The translations under genes were made by a program, and so were the position numbers. Under the pieces are notes generated by a model. That model saw only the letters and a list, made by a program, of their open reading frames with translations, searched no databases and was not told the DNA's origin. From NCBI RefSeq assembly GCF_018588585.1, contig NZ_JAEUFG010000008.1, positions 172,177 to 236,176 on the forward strand: a stretch of DNA of 64,000 nt, given 5' to 3'. Shown piece by piece: positions 37,415-46,332 of this stretch (positions within the stretch are counted from its first letter, which is position 1; each line of letters opens with the position of its first letter). The DNA is from Bacillus sp. SM2101 (lineage in GTDB: Bacteria > Bacillota > Bacilli > Bacillales > SM2101).

Positions 37415-38289
37415 GAAAAGCAACAACTAATGCGAAGATAGTCTTTACTAAGGCTCCTTTCGTAAACAGTGTTTCTTTTTTACCTATATATATTTAACTG
37501 ATGTGTGTTAAGTGGTTTTTATATCTTTCGAGAAGAAAAGATGCCCCGAAGGCAAGAGGTATATGTGCTTAAAACATTGACCAAAAAGCAACAACTAATG
37601 CGAAGATAGTCTTTACTAAGGCTCTTTTCGTAAATAGTGTTTCTTTTTTAGCTATATATATTTAACTGATGTGTGTTAAGTGGTTTTTATATCTTTCGAG
37701 AAGAAAAGATGCCCCGAAGGAAAGAGGTATATGTGCTTAAAACATTGACCGAAAAGCAACAACTAATGCGAAGATAGTCTTTACTAAGGCTCTTTTCGTA
37801 AACAGTGTTTCTTTTTTACCTATATATATTTAACTGATGTGTGTTAAGTGGTTTTTATATCTTTCGAGAAGAAAAGATGCCCCGAAGGCAAGAGGTATAT
37901 GTGCTTAAAACATTGACCGAAAAGCAACAACTAATGCGAAGATAGTCTTTACTAAGGCTCTTTTCGTAAACAGTGTTTCTTTTTTACCTATATATATTTA
38001 ACTGATGTGTGTTAAGTGGTTTTTATATCTTTCGAGAAGAAAAGATGCCCCGAAGGCAAGAGGTATATGTGCTTAAAACATTGACCGAAAAGCAACAACT
38101 AATGCGAAGATAGTCTTTACTAAGGCTCCTTTCGTAAACAGTGTTGCTTTTTTTACATATATATATGTTTAACTGATGTGTGTTACATGATGTTTGTAGT
38201 CTTTGGAGAAGGCAAAATGCCCTAAATGTTAGTTATATACTTGTTAGGCTCTAAATAGGAAAAGCTACAATTAATGTGAAAGCAAAAAA
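37415..38289 (+). repeat. tandem array of 168-bp MITE-like units
   Basis: Four near-identical units begin with AAGGCTC at 37450, 37618, 37786 and 37954, and a fifth, diverged unit begins at 38122. The spacing is exactly 168 bases. A lone right-end fragment lies at 37415-37449. Each unit runs from AAGGCTCTTTTCGTAAAC through a core GAAAAGATGCCCCGAA to AAGCAACAACTAATGCGAAG and ends TAGTCTTTACT. The two ends form an imperfect inverted repeat of about 30 bases. No unit has a long ORF. Single, diverged copies lie at 1.1, 7.4, 13.3, 21.3, 27.6, 35.7, 51.1 and 53.0 kb. Confidence 0.92.
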
Positions 38290-38300
38290 TGAGGTCTAGC

Positions 38301-38573
38301 TCAATATTTTTTAACTAGACCAATAGTTGTTGTGAACATCCCTCCTAAAGTAGTTAAGATCCCAACAGATAAGCAACTAGCAAAATATAATTTAGTAGCC
38401 AATAACATTTCACTCGGCTCAGGGCTTCTTACGGATGAACGACTAAAAAATTTATTACGCATGAGATAATCTGCAAAACTATAGCTTTTAAATATAATTA
38501 TGATACCAAATAATATTAAACCAGTTCCTGCAACAATAATAATAATCTTTGAAAGATCCTTTTGTGACAACAC
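38301..38573 (-). CDS. small membrane protein
   Basis: This small protein has two hydrophobic helices (IIIIVAGTGLILFGIIIIF and a C-terminal GILTTLGGMFTTTIGLV). I prefer the GTG at 38573 or the adjacent TTG at 38570, because both follow AGGGGGG; the first open ATG at 38633 has no ribosome site. That gives about 90 residues. The family is not recognised. It abuts the end of the 168-bp repeat array. Confidence 0.5.
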   Translation of the reverse strand: MLSQKDLSKIIIIVAGTGLILFGIIIIFKSYSFADYLMRNKFFSRSSVRSPEPSEMLLATKLYFASCLSVGILTTLGGMFTTTIGLVKKY

Positions 38574-38896
38574 AATCCCCCCTAGAGAGTATTTTAGTGG
38601 AACAATCTCCCAACGTAAATCTTTTTTACTCATTTTTACAAAATTACGATACTAACTGTTAAAAATTTACACTAAAATAATAAAGGCGATTGATGGAGAA
38701 GTATAGTTTTTTCGTTGTTCTGACTTATAGGACAAATTGTAGAATTACATAGAGTTAAGAGTTTGAATTAATTGGTTTTGTCTGATTGATAGTGTGACAG
38801 TATAAAGGGATTGTATAACACACTTTAAACCTTTATTATTTTAGTACGTATGTTAGTAAATCAACAATAATTCCATCTTTGAAAGGATGCACATAA

Positions 38897-39700
38897 ATGA
38901 TCGAAACGATAGCATATTTAAGAAACGAGCTAAAGACTTGTGAAGACTGGGAAAAAGATCAGAGTGATTTATGGTTTTGGGATAAGCTCGGACGGCTACC
39001 TTTCAAATTGATTGACAGATTCACACCTAAATTCATCCAAAAGAAGGTTGGATTGATTCTTGATGAGCTAGGGTCATATATCCAATCAGGAGGCACGTAT
39101 TTAAGCTCGATAGCTGCTTTGAAAAATTATTATCCCAAGCAAAATATTCTAACTTTAGAGGATGTAGAAAACCTGCCTATTGCGAGTATGGATGAAGCTG
39201 CTGCAAGGCTGTCAATAAATCGAAAAAGAGCAGCCACATTGCAGGGGGCAAGCACTGGAGTTGGAGGTATATTTACTCTAACTATAGATATACCTATGTT
39301 GCTCGGCATCCAATTAAAAACTCTTCAAGACATAGCGATCTGTTATGGTTTTGATCCTACTGATAAAAATGAAAGAATTTTCATCGTGAAGGTTTTGCAA
39401 TTTATTTCTGCTGATATTGTTGGCAAAAAAACTATTTTACAGCAGTTGTCGATGTTCGACTCTAATCAAAATGAACAAAGCAGAGAAGTTGTTTCAGAAC
39501 TTCAAGGATGGAGAGAGGTTGTATTTTCATATCGTGATCAGATTGGCTGGAAGAAGCTTTTTCAAATGATCCCGATTGCTGGACTCCTGTTTGGTGCTTT
39601 TATAAATCGCTCTGCAGTAAATGATATAGCCGAAGCAGGAACCATGATGTATCGTAAGAGGGCAATTCTTAAGCGCATAAAGTTGAAAGAAGAAGAATAA
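38897..39700 (+). CDS. EcsC family protein
   Basis: This 267-residue protein matches the EcsC family, with the opening EDWEKDQSDLWFWDKLGRLPFKLIDRFTPKFIQ and GASTGVGGIFTLTIDIPMLLGIQLKTL in the middle. A hydrophobic region near IPIAGLLFGAFINRSAV suggests membrane association. EcsC is named after the third gene of the B. subtilis ecsABC locus and its molecular role is not established. Here it is alone, far from any ABC gene. AAGGATG precedes the ATG. Confidence 0.85.
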   Translation: MIETIAYLRNELKTCEDWEKDQSDLWFWDKLGRLPFKLIDRFTPKFIQKKVGLILDELGSYIQSGGTYLSSIAALKNYYPKQNILTLEDVENLPIASMDEAAARLSINRKRAATLQGASTGVGGIFTLTIDIPMLLGIQLKTLQDIAICYGFDPTDKNERIFIVKVLQFISADIVGKKTILQQLSMFDSNQNEQSREVVSELQGWREVVFSYRDQIGWKKLFQMIPIAGLLFGAFINRSAVNDIAEAGTMMYRKRAILKRIKLKEEE

Positions 39701-40212
39701 CAGATAAGAGCAGGGGAGAGTATGTCTTCTTCTACATAGAAGGGAATACGAACATTTAAAGAAACAAAGTAAAAATAGTTTTACATAACAGTAAAATGAA
39801 TTTATAAATAGAAGGAGTATTGAATTGGGGATAGTTCAAATAAACGTACTATGACTAATCAGTAGTATAGTAATGTTAAACATTGGGTTTAATATAAGAA
39901 AAAGGTGGCTGATTTGTCTAGCCATCATTTTTCGTGGATATCAATTGGCGTCTTTGGAATATGGTTTATCCATACAATACCTAAGATGCCGAGTGATTTT
40001 CATTGAAAGGTCACTAATTTAAAGTTATGCAATTAGATGGGAGATTTGAGCAAGTAAAACGAATGTTAATACTATCTGTTGTCATAGAACATAGGAGACA
40101 ATGTCTTTACGAGCAAGAAAAGAACGTAGTTATTTAGCATCCTTTCCTTGTATTACAGCGACTTTGGCTCAAACCACCATCTAGTTGCTAAAAATCCTTT
40201 TCGAAAAAAATT
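39701..40212. other. spacer between ecsC-like and CPBP genes
   Basis: Just after the EcsC gene, GTGGCT and AGCCAT (about 39905-39930) form a weak hairpin before TTTTTCG, a possible terminator. From 39936 several short frames such as SWISIGVFGIWFIHTIPK appear without ribosome sites. They could be remnants of a lost gene, but I cannot name it. Confidence 0.3.
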
Positions 40213-40779
40213 TTATGAAAGTGGGAAAAGTATGACTAAAAACAAATCAAAAATTATATGAGAACTGATAAGTAAAACCATATTCCTTTTCCAAACATAT
40301 AAACTACCCCATATTATACCTCCTATTAAAGATGCAAGAACTAAAACAATATTACCTGCATAAATGTGTGCAGATGCGTATAAAATAGCTCCTGCAAATA
40401 TGGCTTGTTCTGGCTTAATTAAATATGAAAGACGTTGTTGAATCAAGCCACGCCAAAAAAGTTCTTCTCCAGGGATAATAACGCAAAACAAAACAATATA
40501 GTGCCACCAAAGGGTTGGATTTACTGTTTCATAAAGGGCTTGAATTTGATTAATGAATGGTAATTGTAAAATTATTATAACTACCTTTCCAACTACAAAT
40601 ATCAAGTACAACGCTACTCCTGAGCAGCAACCTATTATTAAACTCCTTATCCAACTACCTTCAAAGTGCATTCTTTCAATATTTATCGATATGTAAGATA
40701 ATACGAACAGCGATATTGGAAGTGTGTACCAAAATAATGGTAGAAAACGAAAGGCTATAAATAATAATAAGTGTGCCAA
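40213..40779 (-). CDS. CPBP intramembrane metalloprotease
   Basis: This membrane protein of at least 188 residues has the CPBP/Abi motifs: EE in IPGEELFWRGLIQQRLSYL (about 104), FAGAILYASAHIYAGN (about 127-142) and a third His in SSHIIFDLFLV near the end. Members are type II CAAX-like proteases or bacteriocin self-immunity proteins. The start is unclear. TTG at 40779 has no ribosome site, whereas the frame stays open upstream to an ATT at 40812 that lies six bases after GAGGGT and adds residues resembling a first helix. The substrate is unknown. Confidence 0.82.
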   Translation of the reverse strand: MAHLLLFIAFRFLPLFWYTLPISLFVLSYISINIERMHFEGSWIRSLIIGCCSGVALYLIFVVGKVVIIILQLPFINQIQALYETVNPTLWWHYIVLFCVIIPGEELFWRGLIQQRLSYLIKPEQAIFAGAILYASAHIYAGNIVLVLASLIGGIIWGSLYVWKRNMVLLISSHIIFDLFLVILFPLS

Positions 40780-41091
40780 AAGGATGATGTATAAAAATTT
40801 GCGATCTTTAATATCGGTACCCTCACTTTCAAATGAATGGTGCTTACAAAATGGTTAGAAGAACAAATTCTCCTGAATAATCAATTATCCTGATCAATCA
40901 GACAGATTTTTATAAAGAATGCTCCCATTGATTATTGTATTTCATATTAATTAATAACGATATAATTAGTTCGAATCATGATGTTTTTCTTCTTTAAGAC
41001 GATGAATCTCCGATTTAAATTAGTAACAAAGAATAATAATGTACTTACATTGACATCATAACAAAGGACAAGTATTCATAGGAGGTTTTTT
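40780..41091. other. spacer before the DUF6254-like gene
   Basis: Apart from the probable 11-codon extension of the CPBP gene (to 40812), I see no gene or strong structure here. Confidence 0.3.
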
Positions 41092-41229
41092 ATGACACAG
41101 TCAAAAGGGCAACAAGAAAGACAATGGTCTGTTAGGAAGCAATCTCAAAATCCACACGGCAAAGTAAAATCGTATGATGAACTAGTGAATGAAGCTACAA
41201 CAAATAAAAATAGGAATGAAAAACAGTAA
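41092..41229 (+). CDS. small conserved protein, DUF6254-like
   Basis: This 45-residue gene has an ideal AGGAGG site seven bases before the ATG and its own terminator. The protein, with RQWSVRKQSQNPHGKVKSYD near its middle, resembles the small DUF6254 proteins common in Bacillus, which have a conserved W-x-V-R-K-Q and NPHGKVKS block. It is highly charged, soluble and of unknown function. Confidence 0.8.
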   Translation: MTQSKGQQERQWSVRKQSQNPHGKVKSYDELVNEATTNKNRNEKQ

Positions 41230-41240
41230 GTAAAATTTCT

Positions 41241-41270
41241 ACACGCACTCTCTTGTTAGTGCGTGTTTTT
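41241..41270 (+). terminator. terminator after the DUF6254-like gene
   Basis: Perfect 9-bp arms ACACGCACT (41241-41249) and AGTGCGTGT (41258-41266), followed by TTTT. Confidence 0.9.
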
Positions 41271-41711
41271 ATCATTTATCGGTCAAAATGCACTCACTTC
41301 AAACTGAAACTATGTGAAGACAGTGAAGGTTAAGTAGGGAATGACCATTGTACCCCAATCTAGAAAAATAGAATATGTAACTCAGCTCTAACCCTTAAAT
41401 CGTCTCCATTTCTCACAATGACTCGTATTTTGCATGCATCAAGCATTCAGCTTCGGTTTTCGTGATAATTATAGAACGGTCATTTCTATATTAAAATAGG
41501 AACAATATAAATTACAAACAATCATTTAATTTTGGGTTTTTAATATCAATTATTTTTTTTTGTGAAGAATTGAATATTTATCTCTTATTTCAACCTGTAG
41601 TTAATAATTGTGCGAGAAAAAGAGATGAGGTATGTATAGCATTGTCCTATACAACTTATGTATATGATAAATATTGATTTGATCATACTATGCACATATA
41701 AGGAGGGATAG
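41271..41711. other. spacer before the ferritin-like gene
   Basis: This AT-rich gap of about 440 bases has no gene, repeat copy or strong hairpin that I could find. Confidence 0.3.
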
Positions 41712-42146
41712 ATGATGGAGAACAACGTAGTTATTAAAGAATTAAATGCATTATTGAAAGGAAGATATATGGGTATACATGCTTATGAAAGCTATATGCA
41801 AAATGTAAAAGATGATGAATTGAGAAAGGATCTACAACAAATACAACAAAATCATAAAGAACATGCAAATCTATTAGCTGAAAGGATTCAAAACTTAGGA
41901 GGTAAGCCTGTAGATAATCCTGGTATTGTAGGTAATGTAAAAGAACTTGTAAGTGAAATCAAGGGATTTCCTGATACAAAAGAAGGAATTGTTCAAGGGC
42001 TTATTGAGGGTGAAAATACCTATTCAATTAAAATGTCAGAGGATATCGTAAGAGGAGATTTGGATGATGAAAGCTTAAAAATAGTTGAGAAAATCATTGA
42101 TGAAGATAGGAGTCATGTTCAGCATTTAAAAAATATTCTTCATTAA
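41712..42146 (+). CDS. ferritin-like DUF2383 protein
   Basis: This helical protein of 144 residues has the four-helix pattern of ferritin-like DUF2383 proteins: ELNALLKGRYMGIHAYESYM, LQQIQQNHKEHANLLAERIQ, IVQGLIEGENTYSIKMSEDI and IVEKIIDEDRSHVQHLKNIL. Paired E-x-x-H-like residues (KEHANLL, EDRSHVQHL) could bind metal. It may take part in iron handling or stress response. AAGGAGGG lies before a double ATG; either could be used. Confidence 0.78.
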   Translation: MMENNVVIKELNALLKGRYMGIHAYESYMQNVKDDELRKDLQQIQQNHKEHANLLAERIQNLGGKPVDNPGIVGNVKELVSEIKGFPDTKEGIVQGLIEGENTYSIKMSEDIVRGDLDDESLKIVEKIIDEDRSHVQHLKNILH

Positions 42147-42223
42147 AAAATATAAATAGTATGATCCTATGCTTAATTGTTTGAAAATTCTTGAATAGTA
42201 CCTAATGATATGGTAATATTTTT

Positions 42224-42239
42224 TTGAACAATCGTTCAA
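42224..42239. promoter_or_regulatory. TetR operator upstream of the tetR-like gene
   Basis: TTGAAC-AATC-GTTCAA is an inverted repeat 32 bases before the TTG start of the TetR gene. It matches the second site at 42888-42903 and probably mediates autoregulation. Confidence 0.6.
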
Positions 42240-42270
42240 ATGTATGTAAATTTCATTATGGAGTGATTAT

Positions 42271-42861
42271 TTGGATAAGAAAAACTTGCCAAAAGAAGAT
42301 GCTAAGTCGAAAATTATCTCACATGCAACTTCAATATTTTCTCAAAAAGGCTATGCGGCTACTTCGATAAGCGATATATCCAAAGCAACTGGTTTAAGCA
42401 AAAGCCATATTTATTATTACTTTGAAAATAAGGAAATGCTATTTGTATTCTTAGCTAAAAAATCAATGACTGAATGGAGGGAGAAATGGCAGCGCACATC
42501 AATTTCATTTGAAAATACAACTGAGAAACTGTTTGGAATAGCGAGACATGTGTTATATAATTTTGAAACCCCATTGCTACAAGCAGGAAGAGAAATGGCT
42601 ACTAACGATCAAGTGGATCCTAATACTGTTCAAAACTTATATACAGACCTTGCTGCTGTTCCCTTTGAAACTTATCTTGAAATATTTCAAGAAGGTCTTG
42701 AGACTGGAGAATTTTCTATAAATAACATCCTAGAGACAACAATGTTATTTAGCTCCTGGATGGGCGGTTTATGTGCATCAATTGGTATTCTTGAATTTGA
42801 AACTTTAGAAAAACTTTTTATTGAAGCCGTGACTATATTTTTAGAATCAATTAAACCTTAA
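42271..42861 (+). CDS. TetR/AcrR family transcriptional regulator
   Basis: This 196-residue repressor has the HTH AATSISDISKATGLSKSHIY followed by YYFENKEMLFVFLAKK (about residues 29-65). The C-terminal ligand domain is not assignable. The start is TTG, seven bases after GGAGTG. Two near-identical inverted repeats of the TTGAAC...GTTCAA type lie before and after the gene, so it probably represses itself and the downstream SGNH hydrolase and SDR genes. The inducer is unknown; fatty compounds are a guess from the nature of the neighbours. Confidence 0.87.
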   Translation: MDKKNLPKEDAKSKIISHATSIFSQKGYAATSISDISKATGLSKSHIYYYFENKEMLFVFLAKKSMTEWREKWQRTSISFENTTEKLFGIARHVLYNFETPLLQAGREMATNDQVDPNTVQNLYTDLAAVPFETYLEIFQEGLETGEFSINNILETTMLFSSWMGGLCASIGILEFETLEKLFIEAVTIFLESIKP

Positions 42862-42887
42862 CAACAATGATATTTTTTTAATAGAAA

Positions 42888-42903
42888 TTGAACGAACGTT
42901 CAA
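42888..42903. promoter_or_regulatory. TetR operator upstream of the SGNH hydrolase
   Basis: TTGAACG-AA-CGTTCAA is a 7-bp-arm inverted repeat, 27 bases after the TetR stop and 160 bases before the hydrolase start. It repeats the site in front of the TetR gene. Confidence 0.65.
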
Positions 42904-43062
42904 ATAATATACATGTGAAATCATCATTCCTTCTTAGCCCTTTCTTGTCGTCTACTTGATGCATGAAAGAATAATTGAGTTGGGCTCCAGCTATTTCTGA
43001 CGTAAACTTTAATGAGATGAACGAAACTGTGTTTTTAAAACAATTTAAAGGAGGAGCAATTA

Positions 43063-43770
43063 ATGCGTATTGCTTTAATAGGAGATAGTTTAACTGAAGG
43101 AAAACCAGGTGTTTCTTTTTCATCAATTCTACAAAAGAGAAATAAAGATATCTTAATAGATAACTATGGAAAAGCAGGGGATACGGTAATCAGCTTAAAC
43201 AAACGTTTAGCAAATACAACTTTTCCTTACGAATACGATTTAACGTTTTTATGGATAGGAATCAATGATGTATATTCACAATTATTAGGTGTCAAACCAC
43301 AGCCTTTTGCAAAAAATCATCAAGAATTTAAGCAATACTATCATCAGATTCTTCGTATCTTGTCTGAATCATCAACTAAGATTGTCACTGTCACACCTTC
43401 AGTTATAGGGGAGAAATTGGACAATGATGCTAACAACACATTGAAGCAACTATCTTCTTTAATTCATACGATCTCTATACAATACGATAATGTAGCATGT
43501 TTAGATTTACATTCCCTCTTCAAAAACGAACTCGATGGCCTTAATACTTCAAATTATATATCTACTAGTGCTATTAAAATTTTATTTGATGTTCTCCTTT
43601 ATAAAAAAGCTGTTCGAGTTGATCATATTTCATCAAAAAGGGGGTTATACCTAACTCTTGATGGCGTCCACTTAAATTCTGTAGGAGCTACATTTGTCGC
43701 TGAGCAATATGAGAAAATGGTCAACACGTCAATACAAAATGATATAAAAAAGGCTGATGTTATTAATTAG
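43063..43770 (+). CDS. SGNH/GDSL family hydrolase
   Basis: This esterase-type hydrolase of 235 residues has block I ALIGDSLTEG with the catalytic Ser (residue 9), Gly in the NYGKAGDTV block, Asn in WIGINDVYS (about 70) and the C-terminal LDGVHLNSVGA with Asp and His (about 203-206). There is no signal peptide, so it acts in the cytoplasm. The substrate is probably a small ester or acyl compound. GGAGG lies ahead of the ATG. It is likely controlled by the upstream TetR protein. Confidence 0.87.
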   Translation: MRIALIGDSLTEGKPGVSFSSILQKRNKDILIDNYGKAGDTVISLNKRLANTTFPYEYDLTFLWIGINDVYSQLLGVKPQPFAKNHQEFKQYYHQILRILSESSTKIVTVTPSVIGEKLDNDANNTLKQLSSLIHTISIQYDNVACLDLHSLFKNELDGLNTSNYISTSAIKILFDVLLYKKAVRVDHISSKRGLYLTLDGVHLNSVGATFVAEQYEKMVNTSIQNDIKKADVIN

Positions 43771-43965
43771 TACTGTTATTAATTGTTGTTCTTTTCAATG
43801 GGTGTATATGTTAGAAATCCTGTTACGAAAAACAAATTAGACTGCTGATTAGTTTTGTATGAAAGCCAATTTTCTACAAAGTTTATAGTCATAATAAAAA
43901 ATGGTTTCTCATGTAGATCTGTTTTTACAGCAAGCTATAAATCTCATTAAATCGGAGGGTTTTAC

Positions 43966-44787
43966 ATGATGAGCGGTAGAAAGGTAGCGATTGTAACTGG
44001 TGGTGCATCAGGAATAGGGAAGGCAATTTGCAATGAATTAGCCTCAAGGAACGTGTTTGTAGTCATAACAGGTATTAATGAGAGAAACGGAAAGTGTACT
44101 GAAGATGAACTAAACAAAGATGGTGTAAATGCTAAATTTATATGTTTAGATGTAACAAATGAGAAAATGGTAAGGAGCTTTTATTCAGAAATATATAGTG
44201 AGTTTAACAGGATAGATTATATTTTTAATAATGCGGGTTTTGCGATGTATGGTGAACTATATGATATGTCCATTGAACATTGGGAAGACATTGTGGACGT
44301 AAATGTGTGGGGGGTTATTTATGGAACGCAATTTGGTTATCAATTAATGAAGAAACAAGGCTGGGGTTATATAGTTAACACTGCATCTGCTGCTGGACTG
44401 GGTCCTTCTCCATTAAGTGCAGCATATGCTACAACAAAACATGGAGTAATTGGTTTAACTACATCTCTTCATTATGAGGCTGAAAATCACGGAATTAACG
44501 TAAGCACACTATGTCCTGCATTCGTTCGAACATCAGCGTTTGACAATGCAAAAGCAATTAAAATGGACAAACGAATGATGACTAATCAACTTAAAAAACA
44601 AAAAATGATGTCTCCAGAGAAACTAGCAACAGTAGCTATAGACGGTGTGCACAAAAATAAACCGATAATTTGTCCACTGCCAATGAGAAGAACGATAGAT
44701 ATTATGTTTTTGTTGTTCCCGGTTGCACATAGATTGTTAATGAGATTAGTATGTAAAGTTGGACGAGAAGCGAAGGTCACTACGTAA
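43966..44787 (+). CDS. SDR family oxidoreductase
   Basis: This short-chain dehydrogenase of 273 residues has VTGGASGIG (10-18), NNAG (about 90) and the Ser/YATTK catalytic set (TASAAGLGPSPLSAAYATTK, about 141-160). The C-terminal extension with a hydrophobic stretch (DIMFLLFPVAHRLLMRLV) suggests membrane contact, as in lipid- or steroid-acting members. The substrate is unknown. GGAGGG precedes a double ATG. It lies 195 bases after the hydrolase. Confidence 0.87.
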   Translation: MMSGRKVAIVTGGASGIGKAICNELASRNVFVVITGINERNGKCTEDELNKDGVNAKFICLDVTNEKMVRSFYSEIYSEFNRIDYIFNNAGFAMYGELYDMSIEHWEDIVDVNVWGVIYGTQFGYQLMKKQGWGYIVNTASAAGLGPSPLSAAYATTKHGVIGLTTSLHYEAENHGINVSTLCPAFVRTSAFDNAKAIKMDKRMMTNQLKKQKMMSPEKLATVAIDGVHKNKPIICPLPMRRTIDIMFLLFPVAHRLLMRLVCKVGREAKVTT

Positions 44788-44911
44788 ATAGTCTTTGTAC
44801 TTCCTCAAACATTAGCTCAATATTAATTATCAACATCTTATCCATTGACAGGCACATGCCTAGTTTTTTTTTCGTATGATACATATATGAAAATGAAGGA
44901 AGGATGATTGT

Positions 44912-45418
44912 ATGTATTATTACACTCCACAGTACCCGAATCAACAAGCTCTTGTCCACCCTCAACAACGACATTTAAATACACAAGTAAATAATCGATC
45001 TGATCATGAAGTCAATACACAGCAAGTTGTTGAAGCTTTAAATGAAGCTGTAATAGGTGAAGCAACAGCAATTGATTTTTATGAAAGATTATTAAAGGCT
45101 GCACCGAATGAGCAACATAAGAACGACCTTGCACATGCTTTAGAAGATGAACGAGAGCACCTCAAATTATTTGCAGACTTATACACCGTTTTAACTGGTA
45201 ATGAACCTAAATACAAAATTGATAAGGTCGTTTTTAGAACATATCGTGAAGGGTTAAAGCTTGCTTATGAAGATGAACTAAAAGCTTATGAATCATACCG
45301 TAATAGCTACTTGTTAACAAAAGATTTAAGAGTTCGTGATACATTCTTTCGAGCATTCACAGACGAAATCGAACATGCAATCCGCTTCGGTTTTCTGTTG
45401 TCAAAAAGCAGGGGATGA
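44912..45418 (+). CDS. ferritin-like (rubrerythrin-fold) protein
   Basis: This 168-residue protein has a polar, Gln/Pro/His-rich N-terminus (YYYTPQYPNQQALVHPQQ) of about 35 residues. A ferritin-like four-helix domain follows with metal-ligand patterns EAVIGEATAIDFYERLL, DEREHLKLFADLY, YEDELKAYESY and TDEIEHAIRFGFLL. The paired E...ExxH sets are what a di-iron site needs. Bacillus relatives include small spore-associated or stress proteins; a role in peroxide or iron protection is an inference. AAGGAAGGATG precedes the ATG. Confidence 0.8.
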   Translation: MYYYTPQYPNQQALVHPQQRHLNTQVNNRSDHEVNTQQVVEALNEAVIGEATAIDFYERLLKAAPNEQHKNDLAHALEDEREHLKLFADLYTVLTGNEPKYKIDKVVFRTYREGLKLAYEDELKAYESYRNSYLLTKDLRVRDTFFRAFTDEIEHAIRFGFLLSKSRG

Positions 45419-45526
45419 CCGAATAGTCTAGATACCTAATGAAAACAGTAGATGAGGTCCTACAAGGTGCCTTGTTTGCTTTTTCTTTCTTTAGATTATG
45501 ATTACAATGAACTCTTAGGAAACATG

Positions 45527-45569
45527 CTAGGAGAAAATCTATTAAAAATACTAATCTATTTTCTCCTAG
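45527..45569. terminator. bidirectional terminator between convergent genes
   Basis: Perfect 12-bp arms CTAGGAGAAAAT and ATTTTCTCCTAG lie between the ferritin-like gene and the ABC permease gene on the other strand. T-rich sequence flanks the stem. Confidence 0.65.
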
Positions 45570-45687
45570 TACTTCATTTAAGAAATAATTACTTTTTAGA
45601 AGTTTTCAAGATCATTTAATGTAATGCCTCAGAGCAATGCATTATAATTATCTGCTAACAACATAAGCAGTTGCCAAAGAAAAAATA

Positions 45688-46332
45688 TTAAAATTCTTTC
45701 CTACGATATATAAGTGCAGCAACAAAAAATGAAAGGATATATATGATAATTCCAAATAATAAAAATATAACTGGAACGAATAAAGAGTGATCTATGTTAA
45801 GTGGTAATTGTTCTATTAAATAGCCAACTAAACTTTGTAGGCCAAGAGTAGTAACAAGCCCACCAAATGCACTTCCTATTGAAATAGCATCAGATTTTTC
45901 TAATCCAAATACATAGAGAAAAGGATAGGCAATTGCTCCGGAAATGAGCACAATGACAGTACCCAAAAAGACAATATTTAATATAGCATTGATTGGTGAT
46001 TCTGAAATGAGACCATACACATACAATATGGCATATGATAATATAGTACCGATAATTACAGTTAACAAATAGAAAAAGTAGTGGCTCTTTACTATATTAC
46101 TTCTAGAAACAGGTAATGTAAGTACATACTTATCATAACCAGACTTGCCTTCATATTTAATAATTTCAATTGCAGGCATCGCGACTAGTAAGGTAGTTAA
46201 CAAAGCCGCAAAGCGGTACATTGAAGTATCTCCGAAAAATAACATTAATCCAGACACCAAAATTGCTAGTCCTGAGTAAGCAAATACGCTTCTATAAACT
46301 AGGTAGTAGTTAGTTAATAATAAACCACTCAC
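45688..46332 (-). CDS. ABC-2 type transporter permease
   Basis: This 214-residue membrane protein has about six hydrophobic helices (for example YSGLAILVSGLMLFFGDTS and FLYVFGLEKSDAISIGS). It is the ABC-2 membrane subunit paired with the ATPase gene just upstream, which it overlaps by four bases (GTGA; GTG start). A conserved KYEGKSGYDKYVLTLPVSRSN loop, typical of this permease group, lies after the second helix. The exported substrate is unknown; small exporters of this type often handle peptides or lipids. Confidence 0.83.
   Translation of the reverse strand: MSGLLLTNYYLVYRSVFAYSGLAILVSGLMLFFGDTSMYRFAALLTTLLVAMPAIEIIKYEGKSGYDKYVLTLPVSRSNIVKSHYFFYLLTVIIGTILSYAILYVYGLISESPINAILNIVFLGTVIVLISGAIAYPFLYVFGLEKSDAISIGSAFGGLVTTLGLQSLVGYLIEQLPLNIDHSLFVPVIFLLFGIIIYILSFFVAALIYRRKEF

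Noticed and set aside
37415..38289. CRISPR or coding tandem repeat
   Set aside because: Units are contiguous with no variable spacers, and stop codons interrupt all frames.
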